NCBI GenBank assembly: GCA_011523055.1
Contig: WTHQ01000020.1
Span: 23,426-80,113, forward strand
Reading direction: 5' to 3'
DNA length: 56,688 nucleotides
Source of the DNA: Methanobacteriota archaeon
GTDB taxonomy: Archaea > Thermoplasmatota > Poseidoniia > Poseidoniales > Thalassarchaeaceae
Position 1 is the first letter of the stretch. Each line of letters opens with the position of its first letter. Both the position numbers and the translations under genes were made by a program. Under the pieces are notes generated by a model that was not told where the DNA came from, ran no database searches, and worked only from the letters and a program-made list of their open reading frames with translations. This document shows, in pieces, positions 7,117 through 15,027 of this stretch.

Positions 7117-8298
7117 TCAATTTAGGATTCCCCAAGCATGCTCGGCATTGCCCCTGATCCAGCTGTAATCATTCATCTGCCTCACCCCATTCTCGTCCTC
7201 GATCTTTAGTGACTCTACTTCGAGGGGGTATTCGTTGTATGTCAGGTGGCTGGTGAATCCCGCTCTCGTAGGCTGGTCGAAGGACCAATGTGCCCGCGAA
7301 GTAGCTCTCACCTGTAGCGCCACACTCGTGTTTTCGTTGTTTAACTTGATCTTGAACCGTGGGAGGGGGTGCCCATCAGAATCAAGCAGAGGATCCCCCT
7401 CATCGGGTCTCAATAGCTCCACAGTGCCGACGTCCAGCATCTCAGTTGTATCCCTTGACCTATCATGCATGAGTCCCCTGGCATTGCTCGGCCACCTGAT
7501 TGAGTCCCTTTTCGACCAAGGTATCGAGTCCTTCTTTGTCATCGACCAAGATACGTGAGGGAGGAACCAATCGAGGTATGTGCCATCGTCGAAGTGGAGG
7601 AAGCCCCAGAACCATGGGACGCTTGGGGCCTGGACAGTCACTTTCTGAAAGTAGGCGGACCCCTGAACTTCCTCATCGTCAATCTTCACGCTTGCCCTCA
7701 TGCCGTGTATTCTGAGGATGTCATATCCCATGCCGAGTGCGTAAACGTTGTTGGCATATGTGGCAGTACTGGGGCGGTGCCACCAAGGGGTCATCTCGGC
7801 TTGAAAGGACTTGGGCAGCGATGGATCTGCGTCTGGACCGGGCTTGAACGAGAGCCACATCTTGCTCAAGTCGGGGCTCATTCCGAATGATAGGTCATCT
7901 TCGAGTATCGGTACAACTGCCCCTCCCCCAGCTCCTAACCCCTCACCTGGCCAATCTGGGTGTTTGTCGTCCATCGCCGCGATTCGACACTCTGTCATCC
8001 TGGCAGGCTCGAACATCTGCTCCCCGTCATACCACCACGCACACACCATGCCTGGCAACACATGTCCAAAATGCTCGTCTATCGCCATTCTGGCTCCAGG
8101 GGACCACCAATGGTCGTTGACTCTGATTGATGGGGTCTCCTTCGTGGACCACAGCACCATCAGTTGACGAGACCTCTCGGGATTTCTGGGGTCTGGTAGA
8201 ATGAGGATGAACCACCACCACCACCATGAGAGTCGCTTGATAGGCGGCAGCACGTCAAATCTCCACAGTGTTGTGAGATCCCCCTCGAACTTGTTCAT
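7117..8298 (-). CDS. unknown protein, possible CrtC/AttH lipocalin-like fold
   Basis: Starting at ATG 8298 (393 aa) leaves 8 nt after the permease stop; the open frame reaches back to 8514 inside the permease, which I treat as noncoding. It is very rich in Trp, with a run of five Trp at about residues 23-27 (RLSWWWWWFILILPDP). Segments such as GYDILRIHGMRASVKIDD, EVQGSAYFQKVTVQ and WFWGFLHFDDGTYLDWF resemble the barrel strands of the CrtC/AttH (hydroxyneurosporene synthase-like) lipocalin group. This is tentative and rests on pattern only. I see no signal peptide or full-length TM helix. It is inserted between ABC transporter genes and the PH-domain membrane protein, so handling a lipid or isoprenoid is a reasonable guess but not shown. 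Confidence 0.5.
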   Translation of the reverse strand: MNKFEGDLTTLWRFDVLPPIKRLSWWWWWFILILPDPRNPERSRQLMVLWSTKETPSIRVNDHWWSPGARMAIDEHFGHVLPGMVCAWWYDGEQMFEPARMTECRIAAMDDKHPDWPGEGLGAGGGAVVPILEDDLSFGMSPDLSKMWLSFKPGPDADPSLPKSFQAEMTPWWHRPSTATYANNVYALGMGYDILRIHGMRASVKIDDEEVQGSAYFQKVTVQAPSVPWFWGFLHFDDGTYLDWFLPHVSWSMTKKDSIPWSKRDSIRWPSNARGLMHDRSRDTTEMLDVGTVELLRPDEGDPLLDSDGHPLPRFKIKLNNENTSVALQVRATSRAHWSFDQPTRAGFTSHLTYNEYPLEVESLKIEDENGVRQMNDYSWIRGNAEHAWGILN

Positions 8299-8306
8299 AT
8301 CAGCGC

Positions 8307-9941
8307 TCAGTCTATTTCCCTCCTCTTGAAGATGGACTGGCCGACGAGTATTGGGAGGGATATGAAGGCTATCAAGACCATTGAGCTGACCACGATTGCG
8401 AGCTCGGGGGAGCCTGTCCCAAAGGTATGGATAGGGGGTCTCCAAAAAATATCTATTCCCGAGTCTATGTTGAACGCAGTGGCCATTTGGGAAAGCATAA
8501 TTGTGTCTGGCCATGCGACTAATACGACGGCATCGATCATCTGGAGGGCCCAGTGAGAGACGGACACAACAGGCACCAACTCTGCCCCAAGGAGTGTCAT
8601 CACAGCCATGGCAAACTCATAGACGCCGTAGATCAGTGCTAGATACACGCCGTACTTTGGGGAGAGCAGGCCAAGTGCATTGAATATCGACCCATAGGCA
8701 GCCAGTGAGAGGACAGTGACCACCCCGATTCCGAACCACACGTTAACGTCACCTAGGCGATTTCCGTCTGGCCCGAGGAATATGGTTACCAGTGCCATCG
8801 CTAGTGACATTAACAAGACGAAGCCCCCTGAGAATATCAGGTAGCCAGAAAGCCTGTAGACGATGAACTCGCCCCTGTGAATGGGTTTTGAAAGCAGGTA
8901 GTGCAGTGTTCCGTTCTCACCCTCATCCCTGATGAGGCCCAGGGCCAGGAATAGCGGGAGGAATATCCCTATAATCATGGCGAAAGCGATTTTCCCCGTG
9001 ATGATGATGAATGACCTGTGCGATGACTCCCCCATCAATTCTGAGTCCACGGGGTCCTCATCGACCAACATGTCAGGCTGTATCTGGATCACTGATCCGT
9101 CTGTGGCTCTGATCCATTGGACGTCGCATGGGATTCTGTTCCTGTTCGAGTCGTCTCTGTCAGAGGAGATTTGCTCTGGATACTCGGATCTTGTGCAGTC
9201 TCCATCATCATCGAAGCCTTGGCTGGTTGATGGATCGTTAGGGTCCCAGTCTATGCCATCCTCATCGATGTAGGCCTCGGGGGGGTCTGGAGCCACATCA
9301 AATCTCTCAGTTGTGATTCCGTACACGGCATACCACCCTTCAGCGACGGTTAGAGTGCCATTGCCATCAAAACTCAGAAACTGGACGTACCTATCCCCAT
9401 TCTCCATCAAGCAAGAGAATGGGGCCCAGTTGGAATATGGGGCGTCCTCTAGGTTCTCATCGATTGCGTCAGGGCATGGCTCATCGGCTTCGAGATACTC
9501 GAGTCGAATGCTGTCCCATGGGCCCGAGAAGAAGGATGGGCCATCTGCGTTCCATGTGTGATTGCCAGTATGGGACCTAGCACCATTGTAGTATATCTGG
9601 CCCTCTGGGATGAACAATCCGGACCCAGGGTATTCGCTCGGGTCGAAGTCACTGGATCCGTACTTCCTTTCTTGCCCCAGGGGGTATCCATCGCCGTCGT
9701 AGTCAACAGAGTCGCCATCATTGTCAATGGATTCGAACCCCTCTCTGACAGAGTCGATGTAGAAAGCGGACAGAAGGACCAGGAGAAGCATAGAGACGCC
9801 TAATACAGTCCATGTGGACGTCTTGTTCCGAAGTTGCTTTATCGTCAATTCAATGATTGCCCCAGCCTTCCTGTCCAATGCGGTCCAGACTGTGGTTGAG
9901 AGTTCCCTTCCCTCTGGATCATTTGTCTTGGGTTTCGACAT
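8307..9941 (-). CDS. ABC-2 type permease with large Asp-rich extracellular domain
   Basis: 544 residues from ATG 9941, which shares one base with the upstream ATPase stop (TGATG). One TM segment (TWTVLGVSMLLLVLLSAF) near residue 45 is followed by an extracytoplasmic domain of about 250 residues. Six or so TM helices then occupy about residues 300-535, including the ABC-2 segment GENGTLHYLLSKPIHRGEFI. The extracellular domain carries DxDxDG-like clusters (IDNDGDSVDYDGDGYPLGQ, then FDDDGDCTRSEYPE) of the kind seen in calcium-binding dockerin and thrombospondin-3 loops, plus several Cys. It pairs with the ATPase just upstream. The substrate is unknown; the domain suggests export or assembly of something at the surface. 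Confidence 0.82.
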   Translation of the reverse strand: MSKPKTNDPEGRELSTTVWTALDRKAGAIIELTIKQLRNKTSTWTVLGVSMLLLVLLSAFYIDSVREGFESIDNDGDSVDYDGDGYPLGQERKYGSSDFDPSEYPGSGLFIPEGQIYYNGARSHTGNHTWNADGPSFFSGPWDSIRLEYLEADEPCPDAIDENLEDAPYSNWAPFSCLMENGDRYVQFLSFDGNGTLTVAEGWYAVYGITTERFDVAPDPPEAYIDEDGIDWDPNDPSTSQGFDDDGDCTRSEYPEQISSDRDDSNRNRIPCDVQWIRATDGSVIQIQPDMLVDEDPVDSELMGESSHRSFIIITGKIAFAMIIGIFLPLFLALGLIRDEGENGTLHYLLSKPIHRGEFIVYRLSGYLIFSGGFVLLMSLAMALVTIFLGPDGNRLGDVNVWFGIGVVTVLSLAAYGSIFNALGLLSPKYGVYLALIYGVYEFAMAVMTLLGAELVPVVSVSHWALQMIDAVVLVAWPDTIMLSQMATAFNIDSGIDIFWRPPIHTFGTGSPELAIVVSSMVLIAFISLPILVGQSIFKRREID

Positions 9942-10873
9942 CAAGCATCACCTACCAGATAGCCCAAGAGGGACTCGAGATTGTCATCGGGGTTCTCAAT
10001 CGAATAGATGGGTATCCGGGACTCAAGGATTAGTGACGGGAGGAGCTGGTGGGCCTCGGATAGGTTCTTTGTCATGACCTCAAGGCTCTCGCTGTCGATG
10101 AATCTGACGCCATAGACGGGTTTTTGATCGATAAATATAGCTGCGAGGGCCCTTGAGTCAGCACACCGAATCAAAATCCGGTGAGGGTGTTGGTCCAACA
10201 TCGCTCTGATTGCGTGCAGGTTTCCGAGGGCGACCAATTTGCCGGAGTGCAGGATCACGATCTGTTCGGTAATCCTCTCGATCTCCTCCAGAATGTGGCT
10301 CGAGACAAGGACGGTCTTGCCCCTGGAGCCCATCTCGCGTATGATGTTCATTATGCTGGTTCTTGCGAGTGGGTCGCAGCCATGCAACGGTTCATCGAGG
10401 ATCAGGAGGTCCGGATCATGCACCAATGCTGCGGCAATTTTCACCCTCTGCCTCATTCCCTTGCTGTATTTCCCAATCTCCTTGTTCAGGACATTCTCCA
10501 GGTCAACGAAGCTCAGTGCCTGTTCCGCCCGCTTCTCGGCCTCGTGTCTGGTCATGCCGTGCAGCCTGGCGAGGGTTGAAACGAAGTCAAGAGAGGTCAT
10601 CCAGTCGTACATCTTCTCTGACTCACTGACATAACCAACTCGACGATATGGCGATGTGGATTCCCAGGGGTCTGTTCCAAAGAGCCTGACTGCTCCATTG
10701 CTCGGCCTCAACCTCCCCATTAGTAGCTTGAAGAGGGTGGACTTTCCTGCCCCATTCATGCCGAGTATGCCGGTAACGCCCCCGTCGATCGCCAGTGATA
10801 CGTCGTTCACACCTATGACCTGGCCGTACCACTTCGAGACCTGATCAAAGGCTATGGCAGGAGTCGACTTCAT
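9941..10873 (-). CDS. ABC transporter ATP-binding protein
   Basis: 310-residue ATPase of the ABC-2 exporter type. Walker A is LGMNGAGKST, the signature is YSKGMRQRV, Walker B is LLILDEPLHGCDP and the H-loop is VSSH. The C-terminal extension of about 90 residues after the switch region is typical of drug/polysaccharide-type ATPases. It overlaps the preceding permease by ATGA and the following permease by one base, so the four ABC genes form two ATPase-permease pairs in a single coupled unit. The transported substrate cannot be read from the sequence. Confidence 0.9.
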   Translation of the reverse strand: MKSTPAIAFDQVSKWYGQVIGVNDVSLAIDGGVTGILGMNGAGKSTLFKLLMGRLRPSNGAVRLFGTDPWESTSPYRRVGYVSESEKMYDWMTSLDFVSTLARLHGMTRHEAEKRAEQALSFVDLENVLNKEIGKYSKGMRQRVKIAAALVHDPDLLILDEPLHGCDPLARTSIMNIIREMGSRGKTVLVSSHILEEIERITEQIVILHSGKLVALGNLHAIRAMLDQHPHRILIRCADSRALAAIFIDQKPVYGVRFIDSESLEVMTKNLSEAHQLLPSLILESRIPIYSIENPDDNLESLLGYLVGDA

Positions 10874-11877
10874 TCCCTCGTCACCTCCAATGACGATACT
10901 CGGCTGGCGAAAATGGACAGAGCTGCGGCATTCATCGCCAGCAAGGACACGATTGAGAGGGTCAGGGAGTGGTCATAGTTCAACGGTAGGCCGACTAACC
11001 ACTGGCCCAGATGCGCAAGGCAGTCATACGGGCTCAGGAGATAGACGTAGGTCGTCTCGAACTGTAATTCCACGAGCCATGCGACTATCTTGGAGCCTAG
11101 TACTAGCCCCAAGAAGGATACTGAAGCGGTGAATCTGCTCGTGCTGATGCTGGAAAGGGCTATGCCTATCGAGGTGTATGTAATCACTAGGAGGAGGCCG
11201 GCGACCAAGCCCCCCATGAAGATCGGGATCGTATCTGCGATGAACGACCAACCCTCGCCCTTGAAAACCACTGCTGCAGAATAGTACAACATGTAGGTGA
11301 GAAGTATGACCGCTGCCAACACAGAGGCGGCGCTCAGCCACTTCATGAAGGCGTAATCTAACCTTGAGACTGGTCTTGAGAAGTATAACGCACTCGTCCC
11401 ATTTCTTCTGTCGTCGGAGACCAACCCGCCAACAACCAGAGCGGTTAGCAGGGGCCACATGCAAAGGTTTCGAGGGAAGTACCCCAGGACATTCCCCCAA
11501 AGGTTGTACCGATTCACCCCCCACATTCTGTTTAGGAAGCCACTCGCATCACCGCTTATCATGGATGACAAGAGCAACATCAGGATTGGGGTCATGGATC
11601 CGAGTATGACCACGAGGAGGGTCAGTCGTACAAATGGGTGATATCTTCGATGGCCAGATCCTGAGATTATGCCGTATACGTGGTGCCTGTAAATTGCGTA
11701 ATTCCTCACCCATCTTGGACCGAGTGGTCCGTCCCAGGGGCGATAAACCTGCTCGAGTATCTGGCCTTGTGGAGCTGATGCGACTGTTGCAGAGATGTCT
11801 TCATCTCCGTCGCCTGATCCATATGCAGCCTCTATCCTTGCTTCTCCGAGATTGTCGGCCTCCGTATTCTCACTCAT
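10870..11877 (-). CDS. ABC-2 type permease
   Basis: 335 residues with a hydrophilic N-terminal stretch of about 80 residues and then six hydrophobic segments. These include FVRLTLLVVILGSMTPILML, LCMWPLLTALVVGGLVSDD, SAASVLAAVILLTYML, MGGLVAGLLLVITYTS and a final LSIVSLLAMNAAALSIF. The RRNGTSALYFSRPVSRLDY segment after TM2 is the usual coupling region of ABC-2 permeases. It starts in an ATGA overlap with the first ATPase and ends in an ATGA overlap with the second, which supports one polycistronic message. It probably pairs with the upstream ATPase at 11874-12839. Confidence 0.85.
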   Translation of the reverse strand: MSENTEADNLGEARIEAAYGSGDGDEDISATVASAPQGQILEQVYRPWDGPLGPRWVRNYAIYRHHVYGIISGSGHRRYHPFVRLTLLVVILGSMTPILMLLLSSMISGDASGFLNRMWGVNRYNLWGNVLGYFPRNLCMWPLLTALVVGGLVSDDRRNGTSALYFSRPVSRLDYAFMKWLSAASVLAAVILLTYMLYYSAAVVFKGEGWSFIADTIPIFMGGLVAGLLLVITYTSIGIALSSISTSRFTASVSFLGLVLGSKIVAWLVELQFETTYVYLLSPYDCLAHLGQWLVGLPLNYDHSLTLSIVSLLAMNAAALSIFASRVSSLEVTRE

Positions 11878-12839
11878 GAGTCCGACCTCCCTTTCAAATC
11901 CGATGAGCCCTTGGCGGATCTCCCTAGTTTCCGCATGATCAACAAAAATATGTCCTCAAGATCTGGTTCGTACTCCTTTAGCACTCTGACCTGTGCACCG
12001 GTCTCAGTCGCTGCCTGCAGTATCGCCGTGATCGTCTGGTCTCCATTGTGCTCAACCCTCATTATTCTCCCCATTCTTCGAACCTTGTGTCCGTTCACCA
12101 GTAGCCATTGCTCCAGGTTGGATGCCCCGCCCCAAACTGAGATCTCGATCTCCCTTGTGATCTGTCGGGCGAGTTCATCTATGCGCCCCTCGATTACCAC
12201 CTTTCCCCCAGACAACATTACCACTCTATCACACACACCCTGGATGTCTTCCATCACATGACTGGTCATGATCACGGTTCCACCTCCATCCGAGATCGTT
12301 CTACGTAATGTGTCCAACATGAATTTCCGTGCAGAGGTGTCGAGCCCGTTCGTAGGTTCGTCACAGAAGAGTATTTGTGGATCGTGTACTATCGCACATG
12401 CAAGTTTGGTGGCCTGTTTCATCCCAGTGGAAAAACTCTCTATTTTTCGGTATCGTTGGTCTTGGAGCCCCACGTATTGTAGCACCTCATGAGCCCTTTG
12501 AGTCGCCTGATCAGGCCTCATTCCAAGCAGCTCCCCTGCATATCTTACTTGATCGACAGCAGAAAGGCCTGGATCGAGTGAGTCGTATTCAGCCATGTAT
12601 CCTATCTCGGATCTGATGTCTGGCCCCATTGTGACAATGTCGTTACCAAGCACCTCGCCTCCCCCCTCGGATATCTTGATTAGGCCTAGTATGCACTTGA
12701 ACAAAGTTGATTTTCCAGAGCCATTAGGCCCGAGGATGCCGACACCTCCTGTACCGATGTCGAGGTCTATTCCATCGAGCGCAACATGTGGCCCGTAGAG
12801 TTTGCGAAGCCCCCGAATCCTGATGACTGGACTTACGAT
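11874..12839 (-). CDS. ABC transporter ATP-binding protein with noncanonical or disrupted start
   Basis: ABC-2 type ATPase of about 320 residues: Walker A LGPNGSGKST, signature FSTGMKQ, Walker B ILFCDEPTNGLD, H-loop MTSH. The only canonical in-frame start is TTG 12704, but it lies after Walker A, so the real protein must begin upstream. The reading frame stays open to a TAG about 30 nt before 12839 and encodes a normal N-terminus (VIRIRGLRKLYGPHVALDG), with no ATG, GTG or TTG ahead of Walker A. A Shine-Dalgarno GGAGG at 12847-12851 is 7 nt from an ATC at 12839. An ATG at 12844 is out of frame and hits TAA after three codons; a single-base deletion near 12837 would explain this. I set the start at 12839 provisionally. 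The stop overlaps the permease start (ATGA). Confidence 0.8.
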   Translation of the reverse strand: MVSPVIRIRGLRKLYGPHVALDGIDLDIGTGGVGILGPNGSGKSTLFKCILGLIKISEGGGEVLGNDIVTMGPDIRSEIGYMAEYDSLDPGLSAVDQVRYAGELLGMRPDQATQRAHEVLQYVGLQDQRYRKIESFSTGMKQATKLACAIVHDPQILFCDEPTNGLDTSARKFMLDTLRRTISDGGGTVIMTSHVMEDIQGVCDRVVMLSGGKVVIEGRIDELARQITREIEISVWGGASNLEQWLLVNGHKVRRMGRIMRVEHNGDQTITAILQAATETGAQVRVLKEYEPDLEDIFLLIMRKLGRSAKGSSDLKGRSDS

Positions 12840-12846
12840 GTCATGA

Positions 12847-12851
12847 CCTCC
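12847..12851 (-). promoter_or_regulatory. Shine-Dalgarno sequence that decides the ATPase start
   Basis: GGAGG on the minus strand, 29-33 nt after the tgtA stop. It is 7 nt from ATC 12839 and 10 nt from GTA 12836, but only 2 nt from the out-of-frame ATG 12844. The spacing favours initiation near 12839 rather than at the ATG or at TTG 12704. Confidence 0.5.
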
Positions 12852-12879
12852 GCTGTTTGGAAGAACCTATGTCATTGGC

Positions 12880-15027
12880 CTATGAATCAATCGCAGCGTT
12901 GTTGGCTCCATCCTTCGGCAAGGCCCCATCCCTTACTTTGACCGCCACGCCCTTCAGCATTAATTCCATCTCATCAGAGGTGGCGTTGGAGATGCCATGA
13001 GCGATTAGGTTGTCATCCGAGTCCACTACCAGGCATGGTTGACCTACGATGATCCATGGATCTGCCTTGAGTATGAAGCCGTGCATGACATTTCGCCCAG
13101 CTCCAACATAGGGGACAGCATCTGGGTGAATGGTCACTCTTGGAATCCCAGGATGGTCCCTGTTCATAATTTTCCTTTCTCCTACTACGTCACTAGCCTC
13201 GCCCAACTTCATCGAATTGTGAATTGCTCTTGCACCCTCTAGGGCCAAGGAAATGCCACCATCGTTGAGCCTGGGTGAGAGGAAATGTGCCTCATCTCGA
13301 TACACGTTGACGGGCCTATTGGTGTTTGATCTCCTGATTCTGACGCCATTCGTGATCTCGCAGCCGATGGTTGGGCTCACGCCGCACAACACCGCGAGTT
13401 TGTCGACCAATGAACACCTCTCCATCCAATCTGATATCGACTTGTTCTGCTCATGTTCGGCATCCTCTGGCCTCATTACCAACACTGGAACCGCGCCCAA
13501 GCCCATCGTTTCAAGATCCGCCGCGTAGTGTCCCGCCACTGCATCCTCGGTCTTTTGTCCGAATGAGCCCTCTATCCTGCACCAAGGAGAGAGGTCCTCC
13601 AATGAAAAGGGCACCAACCCAATTTGAGTATCGATGAGTACCACGGTTCTTGGATCCTCTGCAAGGGCCCTTTGCACTGTCGGCCATTGTGACGTCCTCC
13701 ATGGGGGATTTCCATCTTTCATCACGATGACTCTTGATGGGGGCCCAGTTGATCCATCGTGCCACGACCCAGGGGGCCTCCATCTTTGTAGCAAAAGTGA
13801 CTTGGCATGAATGATGTGAGGCCTCGATAGGATATCATCACTCAAGGGCTCAGATGAGGGCCTCACAGGGTCTGTAGACCTGATTATCGATTGCATCCTA
13901 ATCGACGAGGGTTGTTCAGGATCGGACTGTCCGTTGATGATCTCCAGGAAAGCCTCTCGTAGATATGGTGATGAATGGCTCCTCCTTTCGGCTAAGCTCC
14001 AAATGGATCCGCTTCTAACCGCCTCTCGGCATCTGGCGAGCTCCCTCTGGGTCACTTCCAGATTGTGCATGGCCAGGAGTCTTGTCCTATCGGGCTTGCT
14101 CATGGATCTAACCTGCTCAGGGGTATGTCCGGAGATGTGAGTTGAGTGGGTTGGCCATTCCTTCATGGATTCTATCCGGTGAGTCCCCTCCTCTGAGAGT
14201 AAACGGCCATCCTTGGCGAACAGCGCATAGGCTGCAGAATCGAATAGATCCGCTCCAACTGCTATGCACATTGGAAAAAGCATGGGGTGCCCACATCCAA
14301 AAATGTGCATCGGCCGGTTTGCAGGCAAATTCGATGATGACGAGAGGATGGCCTGTATCAGTTCACGGTATCTTTGTGATTCCATGAGTGGAACTATCCC
14401 CCCTATGGGATGGACGGAGAAACCGTTGTGACCGGATGTTGATTGGGCCATCATCTTGGCGGATTGGGCCCTGAGGTCCTGATGCAGCCCCCCCTGCACT
14501 GGTCCATTCAACATGATCCTTGAATCAGCAGCCTTCAACGATGGCTTCGCTCTTTCTGCAGTGAGTTGGACTGCCTCCTCAATCTCCTCCCTGGTCATGT
14601 CAGGTCGTCCGAATACATCGAGCATCGTTCCGATATCCACGCCTATGTCGCATTGGAACTTGACGATCTCCTCCACGCTTACATCGATGTCCCCGTAAAC
14701 ATAGGATTGGAAGGTGCCAGAGTCAGTCATGACTACGCCTGGGAAGTCCAACAGTTCGTGGATTCCTTCGTTGACGGCCCTATCACGAAGCTTTTCGTGC
14801 TTCCATATGACGTAGGAATTCGTGATTAGGGCTTTGAAGCCGAAGTCCTCCCAAAGCGACCTCGGCTCAATCGTCAGTATGTTAGGGTTGACTACCGGGA
14901 GGAGTGCGGGAGTCTCTAAGATGCCGTGATTCGTGAATAGTCTGCCCAGTCGGGCTGCCCCATCCCTCTGTACAATCTCAAACTTCCCAAGATCCTGTGG
15001 CCTGCAAGGGACTGGGCTAGGTTTCAT
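12880..15027 (-). CDS. tgtA: archaeosine tRNA-guanine transglycosylase with PUA domain, zinc ligands replaced
   Basis: Exchanges guanine 15 of tRNA for preQ0, the first tRNA step of archaeosine synthesis. The TIM-barrel catalytic domain covers about residues 10-350: nucleophile region MTDSGTFQSYVYGD, GPVQGGLHQDLR and the second catalytic Asp in ADLFDSAAYALFAKDGR. A linker and DUF5591-like region follow (about 380-620), then a C-terminal PUA RNA-binding domain (IPRVTIHPDAVPYVGAGRNV onward). At 715 residues it is longer than usual for the family. Where the family carries the CxCxxC...H zinc site, this protein has THSTHISGHTPEQV...AMHNL: the cysteines are gone and His residues lie nearby. Its ATG overlaps the aconitase X stop (ATGA). 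Confidence 0.88.
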   Translation of the reverse strand: MKPSPVPCRPQDLGKFEIVQRDGAARLGRLFTNHGILETPALLPVVNPNILTIEPRSLWEDFGFKALITNSYVIWKHEKLRDRAVNEGIHELLDFPGVVMTDSGTFQSYVYGDIDVSVEEIVKFQCDIGVDIGTMLDVFGRPDMTREEIEEAVQLTAERAKPSLKAADSRIMLNGPVQGGLHQDLRAQSAKMMAQSTSGHNGFSVHPIGGIVPLMESQRYRELIQAILSSSSNLPANRPMHIFGCGHPMLFPMCIAVGADLFDSAAYALFAKDGRLLSEEGTHRIESMKEWPTHSTHISGHTPEQVRSMSKPDRTRLLAMHNLEVTQRELARCREAVRSGSIWSLAERRSHSSPYLREAFLEIINGQSDPEQPSSIRMQSIIRSTDPVRPSSEPLSDDILSRPHIIHAKSLLLQRWRPPGSWHDGSTGPPSRVIVMKDGNPPWRTSQWPTVQRALAEDPRTVVLIDTQIGLVPFSLEDLSPWCRIEGSFGQKTEDAVAGHYAADLETMGLGAVPVLVMRPEDAEHEQNKSISDWMERCSLVDKLAVLCGVSPTIGCEITNGVRIRRSNTNRPVNVYRDEAHFLSPRLNDGGISLALEGARAIHNSMKLGEASDVVGERKIMNRDHPGIPRVTIHPDAVPYVGAGRNVMHGFILKADPWIIVGQPCLVVDSDDNLIAHGISNATSDEMELMLKGVAVKVRDGALPKDGANNAAIDS

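Noticed and set aside
7235-8167. Several overlapping plus-strand ORFs of 70-118 codons opposite the lipocalin-like gene
   Set aside because: They are shadows of the minus-strand gene: no recognisable motifs, and Ser/Pro/Arg-rich composition typical of antisense frames.
8299-8514. N-terminal extension of the lipocalin-like protein inside the permease gene
   Set aside because: It overlaps the permease coding region in another frame; ATG 8298, 8 nt after the permease stop, is far more natural.
12702-12704. TTG as start of the first ABC ATPase
   Set aside because: It would delete Walker A and the first strand, while the upstream frame encodes exactly those parts.
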